A stretch of 64,000 bases of DNA from Dyella_B nitratireducens (GTDB taxonomy: Bacteria > Pseudomonadota > Gammaproteobacteria > Xanthomonadales > Rhodanobacteraceae), in NCBI RefSeq assembly GCF_049532905.1, contig NZ_CP064032.1:186001-250000 (forward strand), written 5' to 3'. Positions 26,232 through 34,050 of the stretch are shown here, one piece after another. The notes under the pieces are model-generated. The model worked only from the letters and a program-made list of their open reading frames with translations. It was not told where the DNA came from and did not search any database. Within the stretch, counting starts at the first letter, position 1; every line of letters starts with the position of its first letter. The translations under genes were made by a program, and so were the position numbers.

Positions 26232-26818
26232 GTCATGTCTCCCTTCAGGCGCACCGCGTCATAAGGCTCGACTTCCGGAAACGGTAAGCGCCATGCTTGC
26301 GGCTGAAGTGATTCATTGCCTTGAATCTCGCGAGCGCGAATGATGCCTGCCTCCATGCCCGCGTTTACGGCATGCTCCCTTTTCGTAAAGCTGCCGGCGG
26401 TTGGTAGTAGTTCGTGCCTCTGCCAGTCTCGCCCATTGCCACTAGGCGAGCGATGTAGGCACCACGTCGAACGCCATTCGACACCATTGGCTCCGGCAGT
26501 TCCCGTCTCGACGCTCGTCACAAGGAACATGCCCACAAGGACCGCGCCACCGTGTCGAACATCGTTGCTGCCGGCAAGTTGATGCCGCAGATTTTGGGTC
26601 GCCCCACCTATCAGGATGGGATAAGCGTCGTCCCACGTTCCCGGGGCGTCCATGTCGGGCAGCAGAATCGCCGGGAGATTACCCTCGCGAGTCGCTAGCA
26701 CATGATTCGCCGTGACGTGCCCTTGCTTGCGTGTAGCGTTGAACAAAAGCCCAAACGTTTCGCCGTTCACGACGACGTTTTCGCGCCATTCGTGCGAGAC
26801 CTCTATTTGCATGTGCAT
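26228..26818 (-). CDS. hypothetical protein, first gene of coupled pair
   Basis: 196 residues from the ATG at 26818, which has AGGAGT eight bases upstream; the frame extends to 26869 without a site. Soluble with no membrane segment. Two Trp-rich beta stretches (HEWRENVVVNGETFGLLF and EWRSTWCLHRSPSG) and a central GGATQNLRHQLAGSND segment. No known domain. Forms a two-gene unit with the downstream gene, followed by a noncoding 345 bp. Confidence 0.72.
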   Translation of the reverse strand: MHMQIEVSHEWRENVVVNGETFGLLFNATRKQGHVTANHVLATREGNLPAILLPDMDAPGTWDDAYPILIGGATQNLRHQLAGSNDVRHGGAVLVGMFLVTSVETGTAGANGVEWRSTWCLHRSPSGNGRDWQRHELLPTAGSFTKREHAVNAGMEAGIIRAREIQGNESLQPQAWRLPFPEVEPYDAVRLKGDMT

Positions 26819-26996
26819 GTTCTGGACTCCTGAGCGATTGGATGACGACATGGCCGCGAGGCCGCGCAATCAATGCTACGCGGAGCCGTCTCACGTCACG
26901 AGACAGTAAGTCTGTAGATAACTTGTAGAGTTGCGTTTGTCGACGAGTTATCGCTATTGAGCGAACGGCGAACAAACGGTTAACAGCGCCAGAAAT

Positions 26997-27017
26997 AAAA
27001 ACGGGCCAAGTGGCCCG
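26997..27017 (-). terminator. terminator after the middle tRNA-Phe fragment
   Basis: Minus strand hairpin CGGGCC-N4-GGCCCG followed by five T residues, 24 bp downstream of the tRNA fragment at 27041-27085. Different sequence from the other two tRNA-Phe terminators, so it came in with an element. Confidence 0.75.
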
Positions 27018-27040
27018 ATTGACTTAAATGTTTGATTTTA

Positions 27041-27085
27041 TGGTGGCCGGGGACGGAATCGAACCGCCGACACGGGGATTTTCAA
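27041..27085 (-). repeat. tRNA-Phe 3' end copy, middle attachment site
   Basis: 45 bp identical to 31491-31535 of the intact tRNA-Phe: CCA end, acceptor 3' strand, T arm, variable loop and the anticodon stem up to the anticodon loop. Identity stops sharply at 27085, which marks the crossover side. The flank TGACTTAAAT is also shared with the intact copy (27020-27029 and 31457-31466). Confidence 0.95.
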
Positions 27086-27154
27086 GATTTAGCTCTACGA
27101 AAATATTGCGGATTTTCATTGCTAAGCCATTGATTTTTCGTAGGCCTGATTTTC
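27076..27154. other. possible integrase arm-type sites next to attachment site
   Basis: Three copies of GATTTTC within 80 bp (27077-27083, 27111-27117, 27148-27154) and an inverted pair CTACGAAAA (27095-27103) / TTTTCGTAG (27135-27143). Such clusters beside a tRNA core site resemble tyrosine-recombinase or excisionase binding sites. No integrase gene is present. The following 27155-27397 holds no gene I can support. Confidence 0.45.
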
Positions 27155-27397
27155 AGGATTTCCCTTTTTTACCCTCTGGTACCCCCTCAAACCCTGTTAC
27201 ATACCTCTTACATAAGCCGATGGTACATGGACAGGCGGCGCAGGGCGCCAAAACGGGGGCTCAGAGCCAAGGCATGGAAGATGTCCGCAGCCTCGCCGGT
27301 CGCTTCCTCGTCCCGTGTGTGTGGTCTTCGTATTCCCTGGGCGCAGGTCAGCAGCCTTGCCATAGAATGGACCGAGCCTAGGGAGCAGGGGGCCTTC

Positions 27398-28372
27398 ATG
27401 GCAGTCATCCGACGGGGTGGGTGTGAGGTTGTGTTGGCGTTGATGGTGGCTGGCTGTTCGCCGCACACCGTCTCCGGGGCGTATGTGGCGCAGGGACCGC
27501 AATTCGTGGAGCTGCTCCAGATCACTCAATCCCCAGATGGTCAGTTGCTGGGCACGCTCAATCACTTCGATATCAAACCCGACGGTAGCTCGGAGCGGTT
27601 CACGCTCAATATTTCGGGCAACACCGACGGGCACGCGTTGACGTTGATCGGCAAGGCCAATGAGGCTTTTGCGGTGCCAACCAACATGTCAGGCACGGCG
27701 GAGCATGGGGTTATTACTGTGACCCAGCCCAATGGCATTGAACGGTTCGCTTTGTCCTCGCCCGAGGCGTACCAAACGGCGATCCAGCGGTTAGGTGAAG
27801 AAGGCAATGCCATTCAGCAGGCTAACGCACAGCAGCAGCAACTTGACCAGGAAAAGCAGCAAGAGATAGCTGCGGAGAACGCAAAGCAGGCAGCGATCAA
27901 CAATGCCAACCAGCGGGTACAAGATTTAGCCAACGCGTTGAACAAGTACGCGTCGATGGTTCAAGAGCACCACGATCTGTCTCCGTTCCACAACGGACAC
28001 GATAAGGTCATGACGGCGGCGCGGCACGACTTGAACATCCAGAAGAACTACCCGAAGGGTAGTGTTCAAGCATCACAGGTTGCTGTCCGTATCAGTCAGT
28101 TGAGTGTGCAACTCACCCAGTTTGACATTCCATGGGGGCAGTACCTGGATCGCGGGCACACCCATATTGGGCAGTTTGATGCAGCGATTTCGGCTAGTCC
28201 TTGTCATGCCGGTCAAGAACAGTTGAGCGCGTGCGTACAGGAGTTGGATGCCGAGAAAAACTATCAGGCGGCCAAGTCCATTGTTCTTCGTGAAATGGAT
28301 GATGTTGGCAGCACAATTAAGCAGGATACCGATGAGATGAACCAGATCGACCATGAGGCCAGCGCCTACTAA
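27398..28372 (+). CDS. putative lipoprotein with Gln-rich coiled coil
   Basis: 324 residues from the ATG at 27398 (GGAGCAGGGGG upstream). Lipobox MVAGC gives a lipidated Cys. Residues 25-130 are beta-rich (a possible small sensing domain), residues 135-185 form a Gln/Ala-rich coiled coil (NAQQQQLDQEKQQEIAAEN), and the rest is helical with a Cys pair (SPCHAGQEQLSACV). No known family. First of three closely spaced genes (6 and 3 bp gaps), so an operon. Confidence 0.78.
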   Translation: MAVIRRGGCEVVLALMVAGCSPHTVSGAYVAQGPQFVELLQITQSPDGQLLGTLNHFDIKPDGSSERFTLNISGNTDGHALTLIGKANEAFAVPTNMSGTAEHGVITVTQPNGIERFALSSPEAYQTAIQRLGEEGNAIQQANAQQQQLDQEKQQEIAAENAKQAAINNANQRVQDLANALNKYASMVQEHHDLSPFHNGHDKVMTAARHDLNIQKNYPKGSVQASQVAVRISQLSVQLTQFDIPWGQYLDRGHTHIGQFDAAISASPCHAGQEQLSACVQELDAEKNYQAAKSIVLREMDDVGSTIKQDTDEMNQIDHEASAY

Positions 28373-28378
28373 CGGGGG

Positions 28379-28933
28379 ATGGAGATGCGTTCTGTTCGCG
28401 GCACCAGTTTGGGATGGGCGATAGGTTTGTTCTTGGCGATTGGTGGGTTGACCGTTCCTACGGTGAGCATGGCGCAACTCAGCAACCGCCCGCCGTCGGA
28501 GATCAGCGGTGCTGTGTACCGGTGCCAGAAGCCGGATGGCAGCATGGAATATACGAATGTTGAGCGAACCGGTTGTGTTGCGACTTTTCAGTACAAGGTG
28601 ACGTGGAAAAAGATTGCTTCCGGTGGATCTGGTGATGGAGCTTGGGAACTCTATGCCACTGTGGCGAAGCCTGGGGACCATGGTGGAATGATTGAGTGGG
28701 TTTATGCCACTCCGCGCACGAACGAGATGACGGGACAAACCTATGCGATTGCCCGCGAACATGTGACGGCAGGTTGCGTGAGTGGGTTTGTTCTGGTCGA
28801 TCAGCGCATGCTGTACCGCGATGCGCAGGCTGGACAACCTGTTTCAAGCGAGAAGGTGATGAACAAGATGATGGCGACGCCAAACACGCCTGCGGAAGCC
28901 ATCGTGAAGGCGTTTTGTTCGTCTAAGGGGTAG
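28379..28933 (+). CDS. exported protein with DUF4124-like start
   Basis: 184 residues with a signal peptide ending VSMAQ. Directly after it the segment YRCQKPDGSMEYTNV resembles DUF4124, a short domain of periplasmic proteins. The rest is unassigned and holds three Cys (RTGCVATF, TAGCVSGF, KAFCSSKG). Probably periplasmic. Second gene of the operon, 6 bp after the lipoprotein. Confidence 0.75.
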   Translation: MEMRSVRGTSLGWAIGLFLAIGGLTVPTVSMAQLSNRPPSEISGAVYRCQKPDGSMEYTNVERTGCVATFQYKVTWKKIASGGSGDGAWELYATVAKPGDHGGMIEWVYATPRTNEMTGQTYAIAREHVTAGCVSGFVLVDQRMLYRDAQAGQPVSSEKVMNKMMATPNTPAEAIVKAFCSSKG

Positions 28934-28936
28934 GGG

Positions 28937-29671
28937 ATGGCTTCACCAACGCCACAAGCGCCTATTCGAATGGAGCAGACAAAACAGGCAGCCGATCTCG
29001 CAGTAGCGGCGATAAAAGCCGTGCTTGTTGCAATCGCTGGCTTTCCTATACCGGCGTCAAAACGGAATGCTCTATCCGTCGCACTTTTACGAGCATCTAT
29101 CGATCATGCGCACGCCCTAGCCCTTCTGATCGCTATTCATCCGTGGGAGTTTGGTTCGTCCTCATTGGCGCTTCATCGTGTTCAGATCGAAACCTTGTTG
29201 CGGGGCGCGTTCTTTGCGAAAGAGGCAACGGACGATGAGGTGGAGTATTTCATCAAACACGACGAGATGCCAAAGCGCCCCAACAAAGATGGGCAATCGA
29301 AGCGGCTTAACCACAAGACACTTGCCCCCTTGGTGGGTGATGTGTTGGCGGTCGGCTCCAGCACAAAGATCGTCGACATGGTTCAATATTCATGGGATGT
29401 GCTGTGTGGGATGGTTCATGGCGGGAAATCTACGCTGATTACCTATACCAACGAACAAATCGGTTTCCGAACAGAACCGGGAGAGATCGTAGAAGTCGTG
29501 GGTAATGCGCTCGCACTTGCGCATCTGGCGATGGTGGGTGTCTGCTATGTATCCACGGCGGATGACCAAGAAAAGAGTGATCTATTCCAAGAGCCGCGCA
29601 ATACCCGTATCGCGTTTCGTGACTACCTAAAAAGTGTATTTCCTAAGCCTTCCGACATGACGGGTTCTTAG
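28937..29671 (+). CDS. helical hypothetical protein, HEPN/DUF6988-like
   Basis: 244 residues, mostly helical, no signal peptide. The pattern RASIDHAHALALLIA, LALHRVQIETLLRGAFF and a later MVHGG resembles a family of unknown-function helical proteins (DUF6988/DUF5677-like) thought to be related to HEPN domains; the usual HEPN RNase motif R-x4-6-H is not obvious. GGGGTAGGGG precedes the ATG. Third gene of the operon and the only likely cytoplasmic one. Function unknown; a defence or toxin role is only a suggestion from context. Confidence 0.7.
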   Translation: MASPTPQAPIRMEQTKQAADLAVAAIKAVLVAIAGFPIPASKRNALSVALLRASIDHAHALALLIAIHPWEFGSSSLALHRVQIETLLRGAFFAKEATDDEVEYFIKHDEMPKRPNKDGQSKRLNHKTLAPLVGDVLAVGSSTKIVDMVQYSWDVLCGMVHGGKSTLITYTNEQIGFRTEPGEIVEVVGNALALAHLAMVGVCYVSTADDQEKSDLFQEPRNTRIAFRDYLKSVFPKPSDMTGS

Positions 29672-29754
29672 GGGGCGTGCATTTATTTCATGTGTTGCAC
29701 GTCAGCTATTAATCCAAACCCTTGACGTTTTCCATTTTTAGAGAGATGACTATC

Positions 29755-29967
29755 ATGGATACACACACATCAGTGAACGCTAAGGCATTTAAGGCCATTC
29801 GTGAGGCCGCCTCGGAGATTAGTGATGCTGGCGGTCTTCGCGCACTTTCCTTGCTGGTAGATAAACTAGAAAATGTTATTGGCTTCGTTACTCAGCGAGA
29901 ACCCTTGGATGAAGCTAAAAGCCTAATACAAGGGAAGCTCGCGGCCATAGAAGAGAAAGGGGAATGA
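29755..29967 (+). CDS. small helical protein, first of coupled pair
   Basis: 70 residues from the ATG at 29755 with GAGAG upstream (frame open to 29722). Entirely helical (AFKAIREAASEISDAGGLRALSLLVDKLENVIGFV), acidic, cytoplasmic. Its stop overlaps the next gene's start by four bases. Size, acidity and coupling fit an antitoxin or small regulator, but no DNA-binding motif is recognised. Confidence 0.65.
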   Translation: MDTHTSVNAKAFKAIREAASEISDAGGLRALSLLVDKLENVIGFVTQREPLDEAKSLIQGKLAAIEEKGE

Positions 29968-30596
29968 GTTTGTCCACATATAAAACTCAGCTGGCTGACG
30001 GGCGCATGCTACAGATCGAAGATACAGAACTCGAAAGGTTCGCAAAGGATGTTGGTTTGGACAACATCGCGCCTGGTCGATATTCCTTGTTGTTTGTATT
30101 TAAGTTTGTTCTTTATACGACCATAGAAGGAATAGAGGCTAACTTCATTCTTCAAGAGTTGAAGCGTCTTGAAGGTTTGTCCCACGATGCTATCGAAACG
30201 AAAGCTCCTACCCAATTTAGCAAAGAGCCGCTGAAAGGGTTGTGGCACCAGCATTTTTTCTCGGCGCGGTTCATCCCTAAGAACATCGCAAGCCATATGC
30301 CACCGAAAAAGGTCGAGGCAACAGTTAAACGGATCTTTGATGCGGCGGAGTCACCGGTAGTAACCAAAGAAATGATCCATGAACTTGCCAGCGCCTTGAC
30401 GCATGGAGCGATGGAAGAACGGGCAAGCCAAAAAAAACTCACCGGCGAATGGATCGTTTTCGCCAAGCATGATAAGAAGAACTACTACTTGACCTTGACC
30501 GTTCATCCCACTGATCGGACAACAGGCGATCAAGCGATCTTTGATGAAATCAATGATATGGCTTTCGCTCAGTTTCCATTTTTGATGCGAAACTGA
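29964..30596 (+). CDS. hypothetical protein, second of coupled pair
   Basis: 210 residues, soluble, low GC. A hydrophobic N-terminal segment (YSLLFVFKFVLYTTIEGIEANFILQ) is followed by KGLWHQHFFSARFIPKNIASHM, a block I recall from unnamed bacterial proteins, and a C-terminal beta part (YYLTLTVHPTDRTTGD). No catalytic motif can be named. Overlaps the small upstream gene (ATGA). Possible effector of a two-gene module; unproven. Confidence 0.68.
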   Translation: MSLSTYKTQLADGRMLQIEDTELERFAKDVGLDNIAPGRYSLLFVFKFVLYTTIEGIEANFILQELKRLEGLSHDAIETKAPTQFSKEPLKGLWHQHFFSARFIPKNIASHMPPKKVEATVKRIFDAAESPVVTKEMIHELASALTHGAMEERASQKKLTGEWIVFAKHDKKNYYLTLTVHPTDRTTGDQAIFDEINDMAFAQFPFLMRN

Positions 30597-30650
30597 GATT
30601 AGAAGGGGCTTTGAGGTTGGTGAAGGACAGTTTGTGCGAAACCACCCGCG

Positions 30651-31280
30651 GTGGACATGCGACTTACGCATTTCTCCGACTGCATCGTGATTTCCGCAGC
30701 CCGAACTGCGTTGGGCCTTTCAGAGATGACCGCGTCCATCGATATGCTCACCTTCAACCTGCTTCAACACGATGTTCTTGTACGTGGAGGTTTCACAGTG
30801 GGAAACGCTCATCACGATAAGGACTTTGTGTTTGGTACAGCCCTCAACAGAGCCTATGTGCTCGAAAGTGATCGGGATGCCGGAGCACGCCATCCCATGG
30901 TGTTGTGCTCACCGGAAGTGATGGATGATGTGAAGGGGTACGGGGAAAGTTGTCTGGCTTGCTTTCAGCAGGACGGCCAAGAACGGTGGTTCCTACATTT
31001 CCTCATGAGGTTTTCGCGCTATACGCATGAACCTATCTATGCTGGAAAAGTGATCATGGATGATCCCGCGCAGCGAGTTCGCGACTTCATTTGTCGTCGC
31101 TTACGAGAGGACAAGGGGAGCGTGCTGGAAAAGGCGCAGTGGTTGGCTGATTACTGGAATCGAACCGTAGCGAGCCTGGGTGTGTTTGCTGAGGTGGATG
31201 CATCCATCGAACCTGCGAATACTTCACGCGGGCCGACCATCATGGTGAGGCGGATATTTGGGTCTGCTGTTTCAGGCTAG
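30651..31280 (+). CDS. N-terminally truncated nucleotide-cyclase-like protein
   Basis: 209 codons from a GTG. Residues 8-110 match the second half of a class III nucleotidyl cyclase-like domain: FSDCIVIS corresponds to the GD-hairpin, and VRGGFTVGNAHH...FVFGTALNRAYVLES corresponds to the RIGIHTG...GDAVNLAARLE block. The first part with the DILGF metal motif is absent, and the frame is closed by a stop 30 bp upstream, leaving no room after the preceding gene. Probably a broken gene or a catalytically dead remnant. The last 100 residues are unassigned. Confidence 0.6.
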   Translation: MDMRLTHFSDCIVISAARTALGLSEMTASIDMLTFNLLQHDVLVRGGFTVGNAHHDKDFVFGTALNRAYVLESDRDAGARHPMVLCSPEVMDDVKGYGESCLACFQQDGQERWFLHFLMRFSRYTHEPIYAGKVIMDDPAQRVRDFICRRLREDKGSVLEKAQWLADYWNRTVASLGVFAEVDASIEPANTSRGPTIMVRRIFGSAVSG

Positions 31281-31424
31281 AAACATCGCGCGCGTTGAGC
31301 ATGTTTTATTGCTCAAGCAACCGTGCTTCGGGGGTGCCACATGGAAAAATGGCACTTTCGTAGAGAAGGTGTACTTTGCTTGCGCACAGCCAGACAGGGG
31401 TGTTACATGCGTGACGCATGGAAC

Positions 31425-31451
31425 AAAAAGCCCACCTCATGGGTGGGCTTT
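31425..31451. terminator. bidirectional terminator after tRNA-Phe
   Basis: GCCCACC-N4-GGGTGGGC hairpin flanked by AAAAA on the left and TTT on the right. On the minus strand it lies 39 bp downstream of tRNA-Phe; on the plus strand it can end the island transcript. Confidence 0.8.
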
Positions 31452-31490
31452 GAAAGTGACTTAAATTATTAACTTGCCACTTAAAAATGA

Positions 31491-31566
31491 TGGTGGCCGG
31501 GGACGGAATCGAACCGCCGACACGGGGATTTTCAATCCCCTGCTCTACCAACTGAGCTACCCGGCC
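31491..31566 (-). tRNA. tRNA-Phe (GAA)
   Basis: 76 nt with encoded CCA. On the minus strand the acceptor GGCCGGG pairs with the 3' CCCGGCC (read through the CCCCGGCCACCA end); D arm GCTCAGTTGGTAGAGC, anticodon arm with a GGGGA/TCCCC stem and the loop TTGAAAA holding anticodon GAA, and T arm CGGTTCGATTCCG. This is the integration target whose 3' end is duplicated at 27041 and 21465. Confidence 0.97.
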
Positions 31567-31624
31567 ACAAGGGTGCCATGCGTTGCATGGGAGCCGCTCA
31601 TTAAATCGGATGGCGAGGAATACG

Positions 31625-31903
31625 TCAAGACTCGGCCGCGGGTGGCTTATAGCCCTCCGGCTTCTTGGCTTCGCCGCCGAACAGGAATTTCTCCATCTCC
31701 CCACCCAGAAACTGGCGTGCCTTCGGATCGAGCGGGTTGAGGCGGTATTCGTTGATCAGCATGGTCTGGTGCGCCAGCCATTGCTGCCATGCAGGCTTGG
31801 AAATCTCGGCAAAAACGCGCTGCCCCAGCGGCCCCGGCCAGGGGGCGAAGTCCAGGCCTTCGGCATCGATGCCGAGTTTGGCGCAATGAACGGTACGGCT
31901 CAT
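31625..31903 (-). CDS. yggX: Fe(II)-trafficking/oxidative damage protection protein YggX
   Basis: 92-residue YggX-family protein that protects iron-sulfur enzymes from oxidants and is involved in iron handling. Typical features: MSRTVHCAKLG with the single conserved Cys7, LDFAPWPGPLGQRVFAEIS, and WQQWLAHQTMLINEYRLN. Located 21 bp after mutY, as in other gammaproteobacteria, where mutY itself needs an iron-sulfur cluster. Confidence 0.96.
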   Translation of the reverse strand: MSRTVHCAKLGIDAEGLDFAPWPGPLGQRVFAEISKPAWQQWLAHQTMLINEYRLNPLDPKARQFLGGEMEKFLFGGEAKKPEGYKPPAAES

Positions 31904-31924
31904 CGGAATATCTCTACTTGTTGG

Positions 31925-32974
31925 TTACAACGCGGTGGGTTCGGGCAGTGCCGTCAGCAACGAGCGCACGGGCGCGGGCAGGCCTAGTGAGGGTAGTTCT
32001 GCAAGCGTGCACCAGCGCAGGTCGGCATTATCGGCGATGGCGTGTGCAGGTGTCGCGCCATCGAACAGCAGCGGCTGGATTTGCAGGCGATAGTGACTGA
32101 AGACATGCATGAAGGGCGTCAGCGCTTGGGCGTCGTCGATGCGTGCATGACGTTGTGCTTCACGCCAGGCGCCGTCAGTGCCGTCGGCTTCCGGAAGGCT
32201 CCACAGGCCTGACCAAACGCCTTGCGCACCGCGTCGTTGCAGGAGCACGCGACCATCGGTGTCGCGCAGGATCAGCATGGTGGTGTTGCGTGTGGGAATC
32301 GCCTTGCCTGGCTTGGGCGTGGGTAGCTGCGCGGTGAGATTGTCGCGGTGGGCAACGCAATCGCTGCGCATGGGACACATCGCACACAACGGACGCGTGC
32401 GTACGCAGACGGTCGCACCCAAGTCCATGATCGCCTGCGTGTAGTCAGCTGTACGTTCGCCTGGTGTATGCGCAGCGGCGTGTAGCCAGAGCTGCTTCTC
32501 GACGTCACGCTCGCTCGGGTGGCCTGCGATGCCGTGGTAGCGCGTAAGCACGCGTTTGACGTTGCCATCGAGAATAGGGAAACGCAATCCATAGGCCTGT
32601 GCAAGGACGGCGCCTGCGGTGGAGCGGCCGATGCCCGGCAGCGCCGCCAGTGCATCGAAATCGCGCGGCAATTCGCCGCCGTGTTTTTCCACGCACACTT
32701 GCGCTGCGCGATGCAGAAAGCGGGCGCGACGGTAGTAGCCAAGCCCTGACCACAATGCGAGCACCGTGTCTTCATCCGCCGCAGCAAGATCGGGCAATGT
32801 GGGCAGTTGCGATACGAAGCGCTGGAAGTAGGGAATGACCGTTACCACCTGCGTCTGCTGCAACATGATTTCCGACAGCCACACGCGGTAGGCATCGCGC
32901 GGATGCTGCCAGGGCAGGTCGTGACGGCCGTGGTGATCGAACCAGGCGAGCAGGGTGGAGGCGAAAGGAGTCAC
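31925..32974 (-). CDS. mutY: A/G-specific adenine glycosylase MutY
   Basis: Removes adenine mispaired with 8-oxoguanine. 349 residues. Catalytic domain with SEIMLQQTQV (Glu near 35), HhH motif LPGIGRSTAGAVL and LDGNVKRVLTRY (catalytic Asp); the [4Fe-4S] cysteines at about 192, 199, 202 and 208 in CVRTRPLCAMCPMRSDC. The C-terminal Nudix-like domain (about 235-345) recognises 8-oxoG. Its start overlaps the stop of the AsmA-like gene (4 bp) and yggX follows. Confidence 0.97.
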   Translation of the reverse strand: MTPFASTLLAWFDHHGRHDLPWQHPRDAYRVWLSEIMLQQTQVVTVIPYFQRFVSQLPTLPDLAAADEDTVLALWSGLGYYRRARFLHRAAQVCVEKHGGELPRDFDALAALPGIGRSTAGAVLAQAYGLRFPILDGNVKRVLTRYHGIAGHPSERDVEKQLWLHAAAHTPGERTADYTQAIMDLGATVCVRTRPLCAMCPMRSDCVAHRDNLTAQLPTPKPGKAIPTRNTTMLILRDTDGRVLLQRRGAQGVWSGLWSLPEADGTDGAWREAQRHARIDDAQALTPFMHVFSHYRLQIQPLLFDGATPAHAIADNADLRWCTLAELPSLGLPAPVRSLLTALPEPTAL

Positions 32975-34050
32975 TGCGGTCGTGGGGCTACAGGAGTGGC
33001 AGGGGGCGCAGAGCTTTCCGCGGCGGCGGGTATGGCATCGCCGGTTTGCACGCTCAGTCCTTCGATATGGACCTTGCCCACATCCAGCGTAGCCATGTCG
33101 ACCTGGCCATTACCCGGAGGCGTAGACAGCCTCGGCCCTTGCGGATTGGCGAGCTGATTCCACCACTGCGCTAACGCAAGCGGTGGCAGTTCGAGATCGA
33201 TATGGTTGTCGGTGCCGAGCAGCTTCAGGTGCAGCAGCAAAGGCTTGCCTTGCGCAGCGGGCGTAAGCATGACCGCCGAATCGTAGTCGCCTTCACCGGC
33301 GAGATGGAGCTTGCCTTGCAGTTGCAGCGATGCGTTCGCTAGGCCGGCCCAGCGCGCGTGACCGGTGAGGTGCAAGTTGGTGGCGCTGCTGTCGGCCACG
33401 TGGATGTCGATGGCATCAAGCTTCAGCGCACCATCGGCAATGCTGGGTACGCTGGAGAGCTGCCATTGCAGCGGTGTGCCGTCAGTTTCCTTGGCGGACA
33501 GATTCACCCAGAAGGCTTGCCCGGGTGCGAGTCGTCCGGTGTCGAGCGATACGTCGCTCAGCCACTCGCTGTTGTTCTGCACCACGCTGCCGTTGCGAAT
33601 GCGCACGCCGGTGGCGATACGCGGAATTTCGTCCGGCACCGTGGCGGATTGGGGCAGGTTCATCAGCCACGCTTGCAGCGCGTCCAAATCCACGCGCGGC
33701 GAATTGATCTGCATGTGCGAGATCACCACCTGGCGGTCGAACAGCGTGCGCCATGGCAGTACGAGCCGGCCGTTGGCGGCCAGCAGGATCGGCATGGCAT
33801 TGGGGCCGGCGTCGCTCGCTGTGAGGGTGATGCCTTCCAGTTGCAGGGCCGGGCGTGGAAACAGCGTGGGGCTGGCCGGGCTGGAGAGTGTGAGCTGCAA
33901 GCCGGCCTCGCGCGCATGCTGTTTCAGCATGGCGGTAAAGCGATCAGGTTGCAGCAGCAGGTATAGCCCCACCAGCACCACCAGCACGATGGCGCCGATG
34001 AAACTGGCGAGCGTTATCAGTAGCAGTCGCAGTGGACGTGGGATCGTCAT
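32971..34050 (-). CDS. AsmA-family inner-membrane-anchored protein
   Basis: 359 residues with one N-terminal membrane helix (about residues 8-32) and a large periplasmic domain of AsmA/TamB-like beta repeats: LQLTLSSPASPTLFPRPALQLEGITL and later NGRLVLPWRTLFDRQVVISHMQI are the characteristic AsmA N-terminal repeats. AsmA-like proteins are bridge-like lipid carriers between membranes. Shorter than E. coli AsmA (617). Four-base overlap with mutY; abuts ftsY. Confidence 0.86.
   Translation of the reverse strand: MTIPRPLRLLLITLASFIGAIVLVVLVGLYLLLQPDRFTAMLKQHAREAGLQLTLSSPASPTLFPRPALQLEGITLTASDAGPNAMPILLAANGRLVLPWRTLFDRQVVISHMQINSPRVDLDALQAWLMNLPQSATVPDEIPRIATGVRIRNGSVVQNNSEWLSDVSLDTGRLAPGQAFWVNLSAKETDGTPLQWQLSSVPSIADGALKLDAIDIHVADSSATNLHLTGHARWAGLANASLQLQGKLHLAGEGDYDSAVMLTPAAQGKPLLLHLKLLGTDNHIDLELPPLALAQWWNQLANPQGPRLSTPPGNGQVDMATLDVGKVHIEGLSVQTGDAIPAAAESSAPPATPVAPRPQ

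Larger units (their letters stand above)
21465..27085. mobile_element. outer tRNA-Phe-integrated segment, no integrase
   Basis: Bounded by the degenerate tRNA-Phe fragment at 21465-21513 and the 45-bp fragment at 27041-27085. Contents: HdeD-papain fusion, MFS transporter, a doubtful ORF, an OmpA-like lipoprotein and two coupled unknown genes. The divergence of the outer att copy implies this is the older insertion. Boundaries are seen; mobility is inferred and now probably lost. Confidence 0.6.
27041..31535. mobile_element. inner tRNA-Phe-integrated island, no integrase
   Basis: A 4.5-kb segment between perfect 45-bp direct repeats, one of them within the functional tRNA-Phe. It carries six plus-strand genes of unknown function with lower GC than the flanking core genes, most visibly at 29700-31300. 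Perfect repeats imply a fairly recent insertion. With no integrase it either moved with help from another element or lost its integrase after insertion. Confidence 0.75.

Noticed and set aside
27028..27381. 117-codon frame spanning the middle attachment site
   Set aside because: Runs through the tRNA-derived repeat and has no ribosome site; chance frame.
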